Below, one piece after another: positions 27,802-35,951 of a stretch of 64,000 nucleotides of DNA (the first letter of the stretch is position 1; each line of letters starts with the position of its first letter). A program made the position numbers and the translations under genes. Below the pieces are notes generated by a model, which had not been told where the DNA came from, did no database searches, and saw nothing but the letters and a program-made list of their open reading frames with translations. Where the stretch lies: NCBI RefSeq assembly GCF_003352185.1, contig NZ_CP029608.1:4816501-4880500 (forward strand). The letters are read 5' to 3'. Origin of the DNA: Pseudomonas kribbensis. Its GTDB lineage: Bacteria; Pseudomonadota; Gammaproteobacteria; Pseudomonadales; Pseudomonadaceae.

Positions 27802-28653
27802 TCAATCCGCACGACTCGACGATGTCCACAGCAACTGCGCCGCATACCCCCGAAACGGCCGCCAGGCCTCGGCGCGGGCTGATAACTCCCGCACCGTCAT
27901 CCGCTCCCCTTCCAGCACTTCCAGTGCCCGCAACAACCCCACATCCCCGGTCGGAAACCCGTCCATATCCCGCAACTGCCGCAGGGCAATGTATTGCGCC
28001 GTCCAGTCGCCAATCCCGTGCAGCGCCAGCAAGCGCGCCGTTCCGGAGGCAAACAGCAGCGGATCGTCCAGCAACGCCTGCGCCACCCCGGACAAGGTGC
28101 GCCCGCGACTTTTCGGCATGCCCAGCGTTGCCAGATCGGCGTTCGCCAAAACGGCTGCCCGAGGAAAGACGTGAGTCAGTCCAGGCACCGATGAACGCAA
28201 CGGCTCGCCATATTGCGCCAGCAGTTTCCCCGCCAGCCGGATCGCCCCGACCACGGTAATCTGCTGCCCCAGAACCGCCCGAAACGCCAGCTCCAACCCG
28301 TCCCACGCGCCCGGCACCCGCAACCCCGGGTGTTCTGCAATCAATGGTGCCAGCAGCGGATCCGCCGCCAGATGCCGCTGCATCGTCGGCAGATCCGCAT
28401 CCAGATCGAACAGCCGACGCAAGCGCATGATGATCTCGGGAACCGCTGACGGATCGGGGAAATCCAGCTCGACCTCCAGCACATCGCCGTCACCTGGCCA
28501 GACCGAAACCGTGCCATGCAAACCGTTCAACCCGATGCTGCGCGAATACACGCCATCAATCACCGCCTCCATCCCGACCACAGCCCGCGCCGCCAGAAAC
28601 CCGAGCATCGCCGGCCAGTCGTAGGGCGCCCGGTATTCGAGCCGCAGCCTCAC
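27802..28653 (-). CDS. DNA-3-methyladenine glycosylase II (AlkA-like)
   Basis: Base-excision DNA glycosylase of 283 residues, HhH-GPD superfamily. An N-terminal AlkA_N-like part (~1-115) precedes the GPD domain. The helix-hairpin-helix is LLALHGIGDWTAQY (209-222), and the catalytic aspartate is in FPTGDVGLLRAL (Asp237). This matches AlkA, or the AlkA half of Ada-AlkA fusions; no Ada domain is present. It starts with GTG and overlaps the stop of the upstream antiporter gene by 4 bp, so it may be expressed with it, an odd functional pairing. Confidence 0.88.
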   Translation of the reverse strand: MRLRLEYRAPYDWPAMLGFLAARAVVGMEAVIDGVYSRSIGLNGLHGTVSVWPGDGDVLEVELDFPDPSAVPEIIMRLRRLFDLDADLPTMQRHLAADPLLAPLIAEHPGLRVPGAWDGLELAFRAVLGQQITVVGAIRLAGKLLAQYGEPLRSSVPGLTHVFPRAAVLANADLATLGMPKSRGRTLSGVAQALLDDPLLFASGTARLLALHGIGDWTAQYIALRQLRDMDGFPTGDVGLLRALEVLEGERMTVRELSARAEAWRPFRGYAAQLLWTSSSRAD

Positions 28654-30077
28654 AGTGACAGCAAGCCGCTGTACAACCCGTAGGCCGCCAGTCCCGCCCC
28701 GGCGATCACGCAGGTAAAAATCCCCTTTTCGATCGTGGTAAACAGCGGCTCGCCCTGCTCATGTTTGGCCTTGGCGAACAGGATCACCCCCGGGGCATAC
28801 AGCAGCGCTGACAACAGCAGGTATTTCACCCCGCCGGCATACAGCAACCACACCGCGTAGCACAGGGCGATGCCGCCGATCAGCAGGTCCTTGGTGCGTT
28901 CGGCCGAGGCATGTTCATAGGTTTCACCCCGCCCGCTCAACAGCACCGCATAGGCCGCCGACCACAGGTACGGCACCAGAATCATCGACGACGCGAGGTA
29001 GATCAGGCTGGTGTAGGTACCGGCGGAAAACAGTGTGATCAGCAAGAAAATCTGGATCATCACGTTGGTCAGCCACAGCGCATTGACCGGCACATGGTTG
29101 GCGTTTTCCTTTTTCAGGAACGCCGGCATGGTCTTGTCCTTGGCCGTGGCGAAGAGGATTTCGGCGCACAACAGCGCCCATGACAGCAACGCGCCGAGCA
29201 ACGAAATCGCCAGGCCGATGCTGATCGCCAGCGCGCCCCACGGCCCGACGATGTGTTCCAGCACAGCCGCCAGCGAAGGGTTCTGCAGAGTCGCCAGTTC
29301 CGGCTGACTCATGATCCCCAGCGACAGCACGTTGACCAGCACCAGCAGCGCCAGCACGCCGATGAAACCGATCACCGTGGCCCGGCCGACATCCGCGCGC
29401 TTTTCGGCCCGCGCCGAGTAAACGCTGGCGCCTTCGATACCGATGAACACGAACACGGTGACCAGCATCATGTTGCGCACCTGATCCATCACCCCGCCGA
29501 AGTTCGGGTTGCTGCGACCCCAGATGTCGCGGGTAAAGATGTCAGCCTTGAACGCCACGGCAGCGATGACGATGAACATGACCAGCGGCACGATCTTGGC
29601 CACGGTGGTCAGTTGATTGATGAACGCCGCCTCCTTGATCCCGCGCATCACCAGGAAATGCACGGCCCACAGCAGCACCGAGGCGCAACCGATGGCGATC
29701 GGTGTGTTGCCCTGTCCGAACACCGGAAAGAAGTAGCCGAGGGTGCTGAACAGCAACACGAAATACCCGACGTTGCCCAGCCAGGCGCTGATCCAGTAGC
29801 CCCACGCCGAAGAGAACCCCATGTAGTCGCCAAACCCGGCCTTGGCGTAGGCATAGACGCCGGAATCCAGTTCCGGCTTGCGGTTGGCCAGGGTCTGGAA
29901 CACGAACGCCAGGGTCAGCATGCCGATGGCGGTGATTCCCCAGCCGATCAGGATGGCGCCGGCGTCGGCACGAGCCGCCATGTTCTGCGGCAAGGAGAAA
30001 ATCCCCCCGCCAATCATCGAACCCACCACCAGGGCGATCAGTGCGCCAAGGCGCAGCTTTTGCGTCGGTTGCGACAT
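28650..30077 (-). CDS. Arginine:ornithine antiporter paralogue (ArcD/APC family)
   Basis: Inner-membrane amino-acid antiporter of 475 residues with about 13 hydrophobic segments. It starts MSQPTQKLRLGALIALVVGSMIGGGIFSLPQNMA, containing the APC-family GSMIGGGIF substrate motif. It is highly similar along its length to the arcD product encoded divergently at 30515-31942 (same length, long identical stretches such as GFGDYMGFSSAWGYWISAWL). Start is supported by AAGGAG eight bases before the ATG. It is not next to the arc enzymes on its strand, and no ANR-like box is apparent upstream, so it may serve another substrate or aerobic exchange. Confidence 0.9.
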   Translation of the reverse strand: MSQPTQKLRLGALIALVVGSMIGGGIFSLPQNMAARADAGAILIGWGITAIGMLTLAFVFQTLANRKPELDSGVYAYAKAGFGDYMGFSSAWGYWISAWLGNVGYFVLLFSTLGYFFPVFGQGNTPIAIGCASVLLWAVHFLVMRGIKEAAFINQLTTVAKIVPLVMFIVIAAVAFKADIFTRDIWGRSNPNFGGVMDQVRNMMLVTVFVFIGIEGASVYSARAEKRADVGRATVIGFIGVLALLVLVNVLSLGIMSQPELATLQNPSLAAVLEHIVGPWGALAISIGLAISLLGALLSWALLCAEILFATAKDKTMPAFLKKENANHVPVNALWLTNVMIQIFLLITLFSAGTYTSLIYLASSMILVPYLWSAAYAVLLSGRGETYEHASAERTKDLLIGGIALCYAVWLLYAGGVKYLLLSALLYAPGVILFAKAKHEQGEPLFTTIEKGIFTCVIAGAGLAAYGLYSGLLSL

Positions 30078-30514
30078 ACAAATCTCCTTGAAAGATGTGG
30101 TGAGGTTTTATTTGTAACAACTATTAACTAAACGGCTAACAGTCGAAGACGTTTATCAGGTAATGCCAACAAACGCCCACTTATATATAGCGGATGACGC
30201 TAACGCCTAGCACGTTAAGTCAGTTTTGTGCGCCGATCCTAATAAATCAATTCTGTACTGAAAACAGATGTGAAAAATTTGCCAAAACCCGAAAAGCAAC
30301 TAGCGTCATAACTCGAAAGTAATAGGATCCATTCCCAACCATATCGACCAAAGGCCTCTGGGACGGGCCCTCCAGACAGTAGCCTTATGCCTGCAGTGGA
30401 TTCATAAGTCATTCATTAACAATGGAATGTGGCCATGCACTGATCTATGTCAGCTGTTTGAACAGTCAACAGAACTACGCTGTGAACTCTTCTCTCCTGC
30501 AATGGAGTCATGCA
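30078..30514. other. Divergent intergenic region between the two ArcD genes
   Basis: 437 bp without a gene. It holds an ANR-like box and -10 for arcD on the right, and on the left an AT-rich CTATATATAAG element in minus-strand orientation (about 30180-30190) that could be a -10 for the paralogue. Nothing else is recognisable. Confidence 0.6.
30440..30481 (+). promoter_or_regulatory. ANR/FNR-like box and -10 of the arc operon
   Basis: CTGATCTATGTCAG (30440-30453) matches the ANR/FNR pattern TTGAT-N4-ATCAA in most positions and is near the TTGAC-N4-ATCAG form of P. aeruginosa arcD in the other orientation. TACGCT at 30476-30481 is a plausible -10, placing the box centre at about -41.5 from a start near 30488, the class II activator distance. 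Confidence 0.6.
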
Positions 30515-31942
30515 ATGTCTGAAGCTCCCGGAAAACTACGACTAGGTGCACTGGTTGCCCTGGTAGTCGGATCAATGATCGGTGGCGGGATATTCTCTTT
30601 GCCACAAAACATGGCCGCCAGCGCCGATGTCGGTGCGGTACTGATCGGGTGGGCCATCACCGCCGTCGGCATGCTCACCCTCGCTTTCGTCTTTCAAACC
30701 CTCGCCAATCGCAAACCTGACCTGGACGGCGGTGTGTACGCCTACGCCAAGGCCGGTTTTGGCGACTACATGGGTTTCTCTTCGGCCTGGGGCTACTGGA
30801 TCAGTGCCTGGCTGGGCAACGTCGGTTACTTCGTTCTGCTGTTCAGTACCCTTGGCTACTTCTTTCCGGTTTTCGGTGAGGGCAACACCGTTGCCGCCGT
30901 GATTGGTGCCTCGGTGCTGCTGTGGGCCGTGCACTTTCTGGTGCTGCGCGGAATCAAGGAGGCGGCGTTCATCAACCTGGTGACCACCGTCGCCAAGGTC
31001 GTGCCGCTGCTGCTGTTCGTCCTGATCGCGATCTTCGCCTTCAAACTGGACATCTTCACCGCCGACATCTGGGGCGTGAAAAACCCGGACCTGGGCAGCG
31101 TGATGAACCAGGTGCGCAACATGATGCTGGTCACCGTGTGGGTGTTCATCGGCATCGAAGGCGCGAGCATCTTCTCGGCCCGGGCGGAAAAACGTTCGGA
31201 CGTGGGTAAAGCCACCGTGATCGGCTTCATCACCGTGCTGCTGTTCCTGGTGCTGGTGAACGTGCTGTCGCTGGGCATCATGACCCAACCGGAACTGGCC
31301 AAACTGCAGAACCCGTCGATGGCCGCCGTGCTGGAGCACGTGGTCGGTCACTGGGGCGCGGTGCTGATCAGCGTCGGTCTGATCATCTCGCTGCTGGGGG
31401 CGCTGCTGTCGTGGGTGCTGCTGTGCGCGGAGATCATGTTCGCCGCCGCCAAGGACCACACCATGCCGGAGTTCCTGCGCAAGGAGAACGCCAACCACGT
31501 GCCGGTCAACGCCCTGTGGCTGACCAACGCGATGGTGCAGTTGTTCCTGGTCATCACCCTGTTCTCGGCCAGCACTTACCTGTCGCTGATCTACCTCGCC
31601 ACTTCGATGATTCTGGTGCCGTACCTGTGGTCGGCGGCCTACGCCCTGCTGCTGGCGGTACGTGGCGAAAGCTACGAAGGCTTCGCGGCAGAACGGCGCA
31701 AGGACCTGATCATCGGCGGCATCGCCCTGATCTACGCGATCTGGCTGCTCTACGCCGGCGGCGTGAAGTACCTGCTGCTCTCGGCCCTGCTCTATGCGCC
31801 CGGCGCGATCCTGTTCGCCAAGGCCAAGCTCGAACTCAAACAACCGGTTTTCACCAACGTCGAGAAGCTGATTTTCGCCGCGGTGGTCGTGGGTGCCCTG
31901 GTGGCGGCCTACGGTCTCTACGACGGCTTCCTGACTCTGTAA
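30515..31942 (+). CDS. arcD: Arginine:ornithine antiporter ArcD
   Basis: Electroneutral arginine/ornithine exchanger of the APC superfamily, 475 residues, first gene of arcDABC. It starts MSEAPGKLRLGALVALVVGSMIGGGIF with GGAG seven bases upstream; in-frame codons further upstream run through the ANR-box region and are rejected. About 13 membrane segments are expected. It imports arginine for ArcA and exports ornithine made by ArcB. Transcription is predicted to be anaerobic through ANR. A near-identical paralogue is divergent at its 5' side. Confidence 0.95.
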   Translation: MSEAPGKLRLGALVALVVGSMIGGGIFSLPQNMAASADVGAVLIGWAITAVGMLTLAFVFQTLANRKPDLDGGVYAYAKAGFGDYMGFSSAWGYWISAWLGNVGYFVLLFSTLGYFFPVFGEGNTVAAVIGASVLLWAVHFLVLRGIKEAAFINLVTTVAKVVPLLLFVLIAIFAFKLDIFTADIWGVKNPDLGSVMNQVRNMMLVTVWVFIGIEGASIFSARAEKRSDVGKATVIGFITVLLFLVLVNVLSLGIMTQPELAKLQNPSMAAVLEHVVGHWGAVLISVGLIISLLGALLSWVLLCAEIMFAAAKDHTMPEFLRKENANHVPVNALWLTNAMVQLFLVITLFSASTYLSLIYLATSMILVPYLWSAAYALLLAVRGESYEGFAAERRKDLIIGGIALIYAIWLLYAGGVKYLLLSALLYAPGAILFAKAKLELKQPVFTNVEKLIFAAVVVGALVAAYGLYDGFLTL

Positions 31943-31975
31943 TTGCCAAACGTTTATCTCTGGAGGATCACTGAA

Positions 31976-33232
31976 ATGACCACGGAAAAAGTTAAGTACG
32001 GCGTCCATTCCGAAGCCGGCAAACTGCGCAAAGTCATGGTTTGTTCCCCAGGTCTGGCCCACCAGCGGCTGACCCCGAGCAACTGCGACGAACTGCTGTT
32101 CGACGATGTGATCTGGGTCAATCAGGCCAAGCGCGACCACTTCGACTTCGTCACCAAGATGCGCGAGCGCGGGATCGAAGTGCTGGAAATGCACAACCTG
32201 CTGACCGACATCGTCGGCAACCCCGAAGCGCTGAAATGGATTCTGGATCGCAAGATCACCCCGGACACCGTCGGCGTCGGCCTGACCAACGAAGTGCGCA
32301 GCTGGCTCGAAGGCCTGGAGCCACGCAAGCTCGCCGAGTTCCTGATCGGCGGCGTGGCCGGCGAGGATCTGCCGGACAGCGAAGGCGCCAGCGTGATCAA
32401 GATGTACCGCGACTACCTGGGCCACTCCAGCTTCCTGCTCGACCCGCTGCCCAACACCCAGTTCACCCGCGACACCACTTGCTGGATCTACGGCGGCGTG
32501 ACCCTCAACCCGATGTACTGGCCGGCCCGTCGTCAGGAAACCCTGCTGACCACCGCCATCTACAAATTCCACCCTGACTTCACCGGTGCCGACTTCGAAG
32601 TCTGGTACGGCGACCCGGACAAGGACCACGGCAAGGCCACCCTCGAGGGCGGCGACGTGATGCCGATCGGCAATGGCGTGGTGTTGATCGGCATGGGCGA
32701 GCGCACCTCGCGTCAGGCCATCGGCCAACTCGCACAGTCGCTGTTCGCCAAGGGCGCGGTGGAAAAAGTCGTGGTCGCCGGCCTGCCGAAATCCCGCGCG
32801 GCGATGCACCTGGACACCGTGTTCAGCTTCTGCGACCGCGACCTGGTCACGATCTTCCCGGAAGTGGTCAAGGAAATCGTGCCGTTCATCATCCGTCCTG
32901 ACGAAAGCAAGCCTTACGGTCTGGACGTACGACGGGAGAACAAAACGTTCCTCGAAGTCGTGGCCAACTCGCTGAACCTGCCGAACCTGCGCGTAGTGGA
33001 AACCGGCGGCAACAGTTTCGCCGCCGAACGCGAGCAGTGGGATGACGGCAACAACGTGGTGGCCGTGGAACCGGGCGTGGTCATCGGCTACGACCGCAAC
33101 ACCTACACCAACACCCTGCTGCGCAAGGCAGGCGTGGAAGTCATCACCATCAGCGCCGGCGAACTGGGCCGTGGCCGTGGCGGCGGCCACTGCATGACCT
33201 GCCCGATCATCCGCGACCCGATCGACTATTAA
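31976..33232 (+). CDS. arcA: Arginine deiminase
   Basis: Converts arginine to citrulline and ammonia, the first step of the fermentative arginine deiminase pathway. It has 418 residues, the P. aeruginosa length. The catalytic cysteine is Cys406 in GGGHCMTCP, and FTRDTTCWI and the [10 protein letters not shown] segment carry further active-site residues. GGAGG precedes the ATG by ten bases. It is 33 bp after arcD in the arcDABC operon, and a 10-bp stem-loop separates it from arcB. Confidence 0.97.
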   Translation: MTTEKVKYGVHSEAGKLRKVMVCSPGLAHQRLTPSNCDELLFDDVIWVNQAKRDHFDFVTKMRERGIEVLEMHNLLTDIVGNPEALKWILDRKITPDTVGVGLTNEVRSWLEGLEPRKLAEFLIGGVAGEDLPDSEGASVIKMYRDYLGHSSFLLDPLPNTQFTRDTTCWIYGGVTLNPMYWPARRQETLLTTAIYKFHPDFTGADFEVWYGDPDKDHGKATLEGGDVMPIGNGVVLIGMGERTSRQAIGQLAQSLFAKGAVEKVVVAGLPKSRAAMHLDTVFSFCDRDLVTIFPEVVKEIVPFIIRPDESKPYGLDVRRENKTFLEVVANSLNLPNLRVVETGGNSFAAEREQWDDGNNVVAVEPGVVIGYDRNTYTNTLLRKAGVEVITISAGELGRGRGGGHCMTCPIIRDPIDY

Positions 33233-33241
33233 AACTCTGAG

Positions 33242-33273
33242 CCCTGGCCGCGACTCACAAAGAGCGGCCAGGG
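33242..33273 (+). repeat. arcA-arcB intercistronic stem-loop
   Basis: CCCTGGCCGC pairs perfectly with GCGGCCAGGG around a 12-base loop. No T tract follows. It may be a message-processing or stabilising structure within the arc transcript. Confidence 0.6.
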
Positions 33274-33301
33274 GGATAACCGACACCGAAGGAGATCCAT
33301 C

Positions 33302-34312
33302 ATGGCTTTCAACATCCACAACCGTAACCTGCTCAGCCTGGAACACCACACACCACGTGAGCTGCGTTACCTGCTCGACCTGTCCCGCGACCTGAAACGC
33401 GCCAAGTACACCGGCACCGAGCAGCAACACCTGAAGGGCAACAACATCGCCCTGATCTTCGAAAAAACTTCGACCCGCACCCGCTGCGCGTTCGAAGTCG
33501 CTGCCTATGACCAGGGCGCCAACGTCACCTACATCGACCCGAATTCCTCGCAGATCGGCCACAAGGAAAGCATGAAGGACACGGCCCGCGTGCTGGGTCG
33601 CATGTACGACGCCATCGAGTACCGTGGCTTCAAGCAGGAAATCGTCGAAGAGCTGGCCAAGTTCGCCGGCGTACCGGTGTTCAACGGCCTGACCGATGAA
33701 TATCACCCGACCCAGATGATCGCCGACGTGCTGACCATGCGTGAGCACGCCGACAAGCCGATCCACGAGATCAGCTACGTCTACCTGGGTGACGCCCGCA
33801 ACAACATGGGCAACTCGCTGCTGCTGGTCGGCGCAAAACTGGGCATGGACGTGCGCATCTGCGCGCCGAAAGCCCTGTGGCCCCACGATGATCTGGTACA
33901 GCGCTGCAAAAAATACGCAGAAGAAAGCGGTGCCCGCATCACCCTGACCGAAGACCCGAAAGCCGCCGTCAAAGGCGTGGACTTCATCCACACCGACGTC
34001 TGGGTATCGATGGGTGAGCCGGTTGAAGCCTGGGCCGAGCGCATCGAGCAACTGCTGCCGTATCAGGTCAACGCACAACTGATGAAAGCCACCGGCAACC
34101 CGCGCACCAAGTTCATGCACTGCCTGCCGGCGTTCCACAACAGCGATACCAAGGTCGGCAAACAGATCGCCGAACAGTATCCGCACCTGGCCAACGGCAT
34201 CGAAGTGACCGACGACGTGTTCGAGTCACCGGCCTGCATCGCCTTCGAGCAAGCGGAAAACCGCATGCACACCATCAAGGCGATTCTGGTGTCGACCCTG
34301 GCTGATCTGTAA
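33302..34312 (+). CDS. arcB: Catabolic ornithine carbamoyltransferase
   Basis: Phosphorolyses citrulline to ornithine and carbamoyl phosphate in the arginine deiminase pathway; 336 residues. The carbamoyl phosphate motif STRTR is at 57-61, the HPTQ-type segment reads [12 protein letters not shown], and the ornithine-site FMHCLPAFH is near 272. Context in arcDABC and the length identify it as the catabolic rather than the anabolic (ArgF) enzyme. AAGGAG lies upstream. Stem-loops flank it on both sides. Confidence 0.96.
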   Translation: MAFNIHNRNLLSLEHHTPRELRYLLDLSRDLKRAKYTGTEQQHLKGNNIALIFEKTSTRTRCAFEVAAYDQGANVTYIDPNSSQIGHKESMKDTARVLGRMYDAIEYRGFKQEIVEELAKFAGVPVFNGLTDEYHPTQMIADVLTMREHADKPIHEISYVYLGDARNNMGNSLLLVGAKLGMDVRICAPKALWPHDDLVQRCKKYAEESGARITLTEDPKAAVKGVDFIHTDVWVSMGEPVEAWAERIEQLLPYQVNAQLMKATGNPRTKFMHCLPAFHNSDTKVGKQIAEQYPHLANGIEVTDDVFESPACIAFEQAENRMHTIKAILVSTLADL

Positions 34313-34325
34313 GCGTTGCCCCTGA

Positions 34326-34358
34326 CCTGCGGGCGCCGCCAAAGGCTGCCCCCGCAGG
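34326..34358 (+). repeat. arcB-arcC intercistronic stem-loop
   Basis: CCTGCGGG pairs with CCCGCAGG, with an inner GCC/GGC pairing. It lies 13 bp after arcB and 27 bp before arcC and lacks a T tract, resembling the arcA-arcB structure. Confidence 0.5.
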
Positions 34359-34385
34359 CTCACCGAATTCTGAAAGGACTGCATT

Positions 34386-35315
34386 ATGCGTATCGTCGTA
34401 GCTCTGGGCGGTAACGCCCTGCTCCGCCGTGGTGAGCCGATGACCGCTGACAACCAGCGCGCCAACATCCGCATCGCCACCGAGCAAATCGCCAAGATCC
34501 ACCCCGGCAATCAACTGGTCATCGCCCACGGCAATGGCCCGCAAGTCGGCCTGCTGTCGTTGCAGGGCCTCTCCTATAAACCCGATGAAGCCTACCCTCT
34601 GGACGTGCTCGGTGCCGAAACCGAAGGCATGATCGGCTACATCATCGAACAGGAACTGGGCAACCTGCTGGACTTCGAAGTCCCGTTCGCCACCCTGCTC
34701 ACCCAGGTCGAAGTCGATCCCAAGGATCCGGCTTTCAAGGACCCGACCAAATTCATCGGCCCGGTCTATGCCAAAGAAGAAGCCGAGCGCCTGGCCAAAG
34801 AGAAAGGCTGGGTGGTCAAGGCCGACGGTGACAAATACCGTCGCGTGGTGGCCAGCCCGAAACCCAAGCGCATCTTCGAAATCCGCCCGATCAAGTGGCT
34901 GCTGGACAAGGGCAGCATCGTGATCTGCGCCGGTGGTGGCGGCATCCCGACCATGTACGACGAGAAGCGCAACCTCAAAGGCATTGAGGCAGTCATCGAC
35001 AAGGACCTGTGCTCGTCGCTGCTCGCCGAACAGCTGGAAGCGGACTTGCTGGTGATCGCCACCGACGTCAACGCGGCGTACATCGACTTCAAAAAAACCA
35101 CCGAGAAAGCCATTGCCCAGGCCCACCCGGACGAACTCGAACGCCTGGGCTTCGCCGCCGGTTCCATGGGGCCGAAGGTGCAGGCAGCTTGCGAATTTGC
35201 ACGCCATACTGGCAAGGTCGCGGTAATCGGTTCGCTGGCGGACATCGAAGCCATCGTCCAGGGCACCGCCGGTACGCGGGTGAGCACCTCGAAACCCGGC
35301 ATCACCTACCGATAA
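34386..35315 (+). CDS. arcC: Carbamate kinase
   Basis: Makes ATP and carbamate from ADP and carbamoyl phosphate, the energy-yielding step of the arginine deiminase pathway; 309 residues. Family marks are [40 protein letters not shown] and the C-terminal [21 protein letters not shown] is 8 bases before the ATG. Last of the arcDABC enzymes; a weak hairpin follows before the DUF5064 gene. Confidence 0.96.
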   Translation: MRIVVALGGNALLRRGEPMTADNQRANIRIATEQIAKIHPGNQLVIAHGNGPQVGLLSLQGLSYKPDEAYPLDVLGAETEGMIGYIIEQELGNLLDFEVPFATLLTQVEVDPKDPAFKDPTKFIGPVYAKEEAERLAKEKGWVVKADGDKYRRVVASPKPKRIFEIRPIKWLLDKGSIVICAGGGGIPTMYDEKRNLKGIEAVIDKDLCSSLLAEQLEADLLVIATDVNAAYIDFKKTTEKAIAQAHPDELERLGFAAGSMGPKVQAACEFARHTGKVAVIGSLADIEAIVQGTAGTRVSTSKPGITYR

Positions 35316-35328
35316 AAAAGAAATGCTG

Positions 35329-35349
35329 GGGCAGACTCCAGGTCTGCCC
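35329..35349 (+). terminator. Weak hairpin after arcC
   Basis: GGGCAGAC pairs with GTCTGCCC around TCCAG, 14 bp after arcC, followed by TTCTCCC rather than a T run. It may be a partial terminator or processing site. Confidence 0.35.
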
Positions 35350-35379
35350 TTCTCCCATGCCTTGAAAGGAGAGAACACC

Positions 35380-35742
35380 ATGGCCCAGTTCGAACCCGGT
35401 CATTTGCACATCGAGCGGCACGCGTTGACCAAAGATGACGTCAACTACAACATCCGCCTCGAATACGAGGTGTCGCAGGATCCGCAAAAAGGCAAAGGGA
35501 TACAGTTCCGGCTGGTTGGAAGCATCCAGGGCAAAGAGGTCAACGAACCGTTCTTTCTGCCCAAGGAAGAGGCCTACAACTTCGCGCGCAACGTGACGCA
35601 GATTGCCGAAAAGTACGGCATCCCCAAGAGCCACAGCCAGATCGGCTCGGTGCACAAGCATTACGACCTGATGTTTGAAGACATTCGTACGCAGTTGAAT
35701 ATGAAATCCGGGGATCCGGTCAATCCCGAGCATTTCGAGTGA
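35380..35742 (+). CDS. DUF5064 family protein
   Basis: A 120-residue protein of the Pseudomonas DUF5064 family, of unknown function. It begins MAQFEPGHLHIERHALTKDD and contains KGKGIQFRLVGSIQGKEV and FFLPKEEAYNFARNV, the conserved core. No signal peptide, membrane segment or catalytic motif is visible. AAGGAG precedes the ATG by 7 bases. It lies 64 bp after arcC on the same strand and could be a fifth member of the arc transcript if the intervening hairpin is read through. Confidence 0.75.
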   Translation: MAQFEPGHLHIERHALTKDDVNYNIRLEYEVSQDPQKGKGIQFRLVGSIQGKEVNEPFFLPKEEAYNFARNVTQIAEKYGIPKSHSQIGSVHKHYDLMFEDIRTQLNMKSGDPVNPEHFE

Positions 35743-35760
35743 CCCGAACTCACCCCATAC

Positions 35761-35857
35761 CCCCTGTGGGAGCGAGCTTGCTCGCGAAAGCGCTCTGTCA
35801 GTCCATATCTTCATTGCTGATACACCGCATTCGCGAGCAAGCTCGCTCCCACAAGGG
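35761..35857. repeat. REPIN-type paired REP palindromes
   Basis: CCCCTGTGGGAGCGAGCTTG and its inverted partner ending CTCGCTCCCACAAGGG face each other across about 43 bp. Each arm contains the GCGAGC/GCTCGC core palindrome. Typical fluorescens-group REPIN, in the intergenic space before gcsR. Confidence 0.85.
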
Positions 35858-35951
35858 TATGTAGCCAGCGGAAGAACGCGCCCGGTTTCACCATTTCCCC
35901 GCCCCAAGGCATACTTGCCCCCCTCCGCACTCCAGAACCCAGAACCGCCCC

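Noticed and set aside
30119..30300. Search for an ANR box for the left ArcD paralogue
   Set aside because: No TTGAT-N4-ATCAA-like sequence was found on the expected strand and distance; only an AT-rich -10-like element.
30572..34186. A 1204-codon open frame on the minus strand across arcD, arcA and arcB
   Set aside because: It lies wholly antisense to three clearly recognised genes. In this GC-rich genome, codon bias keeps antisense frames open; the product shows no domain and no ribosome site.
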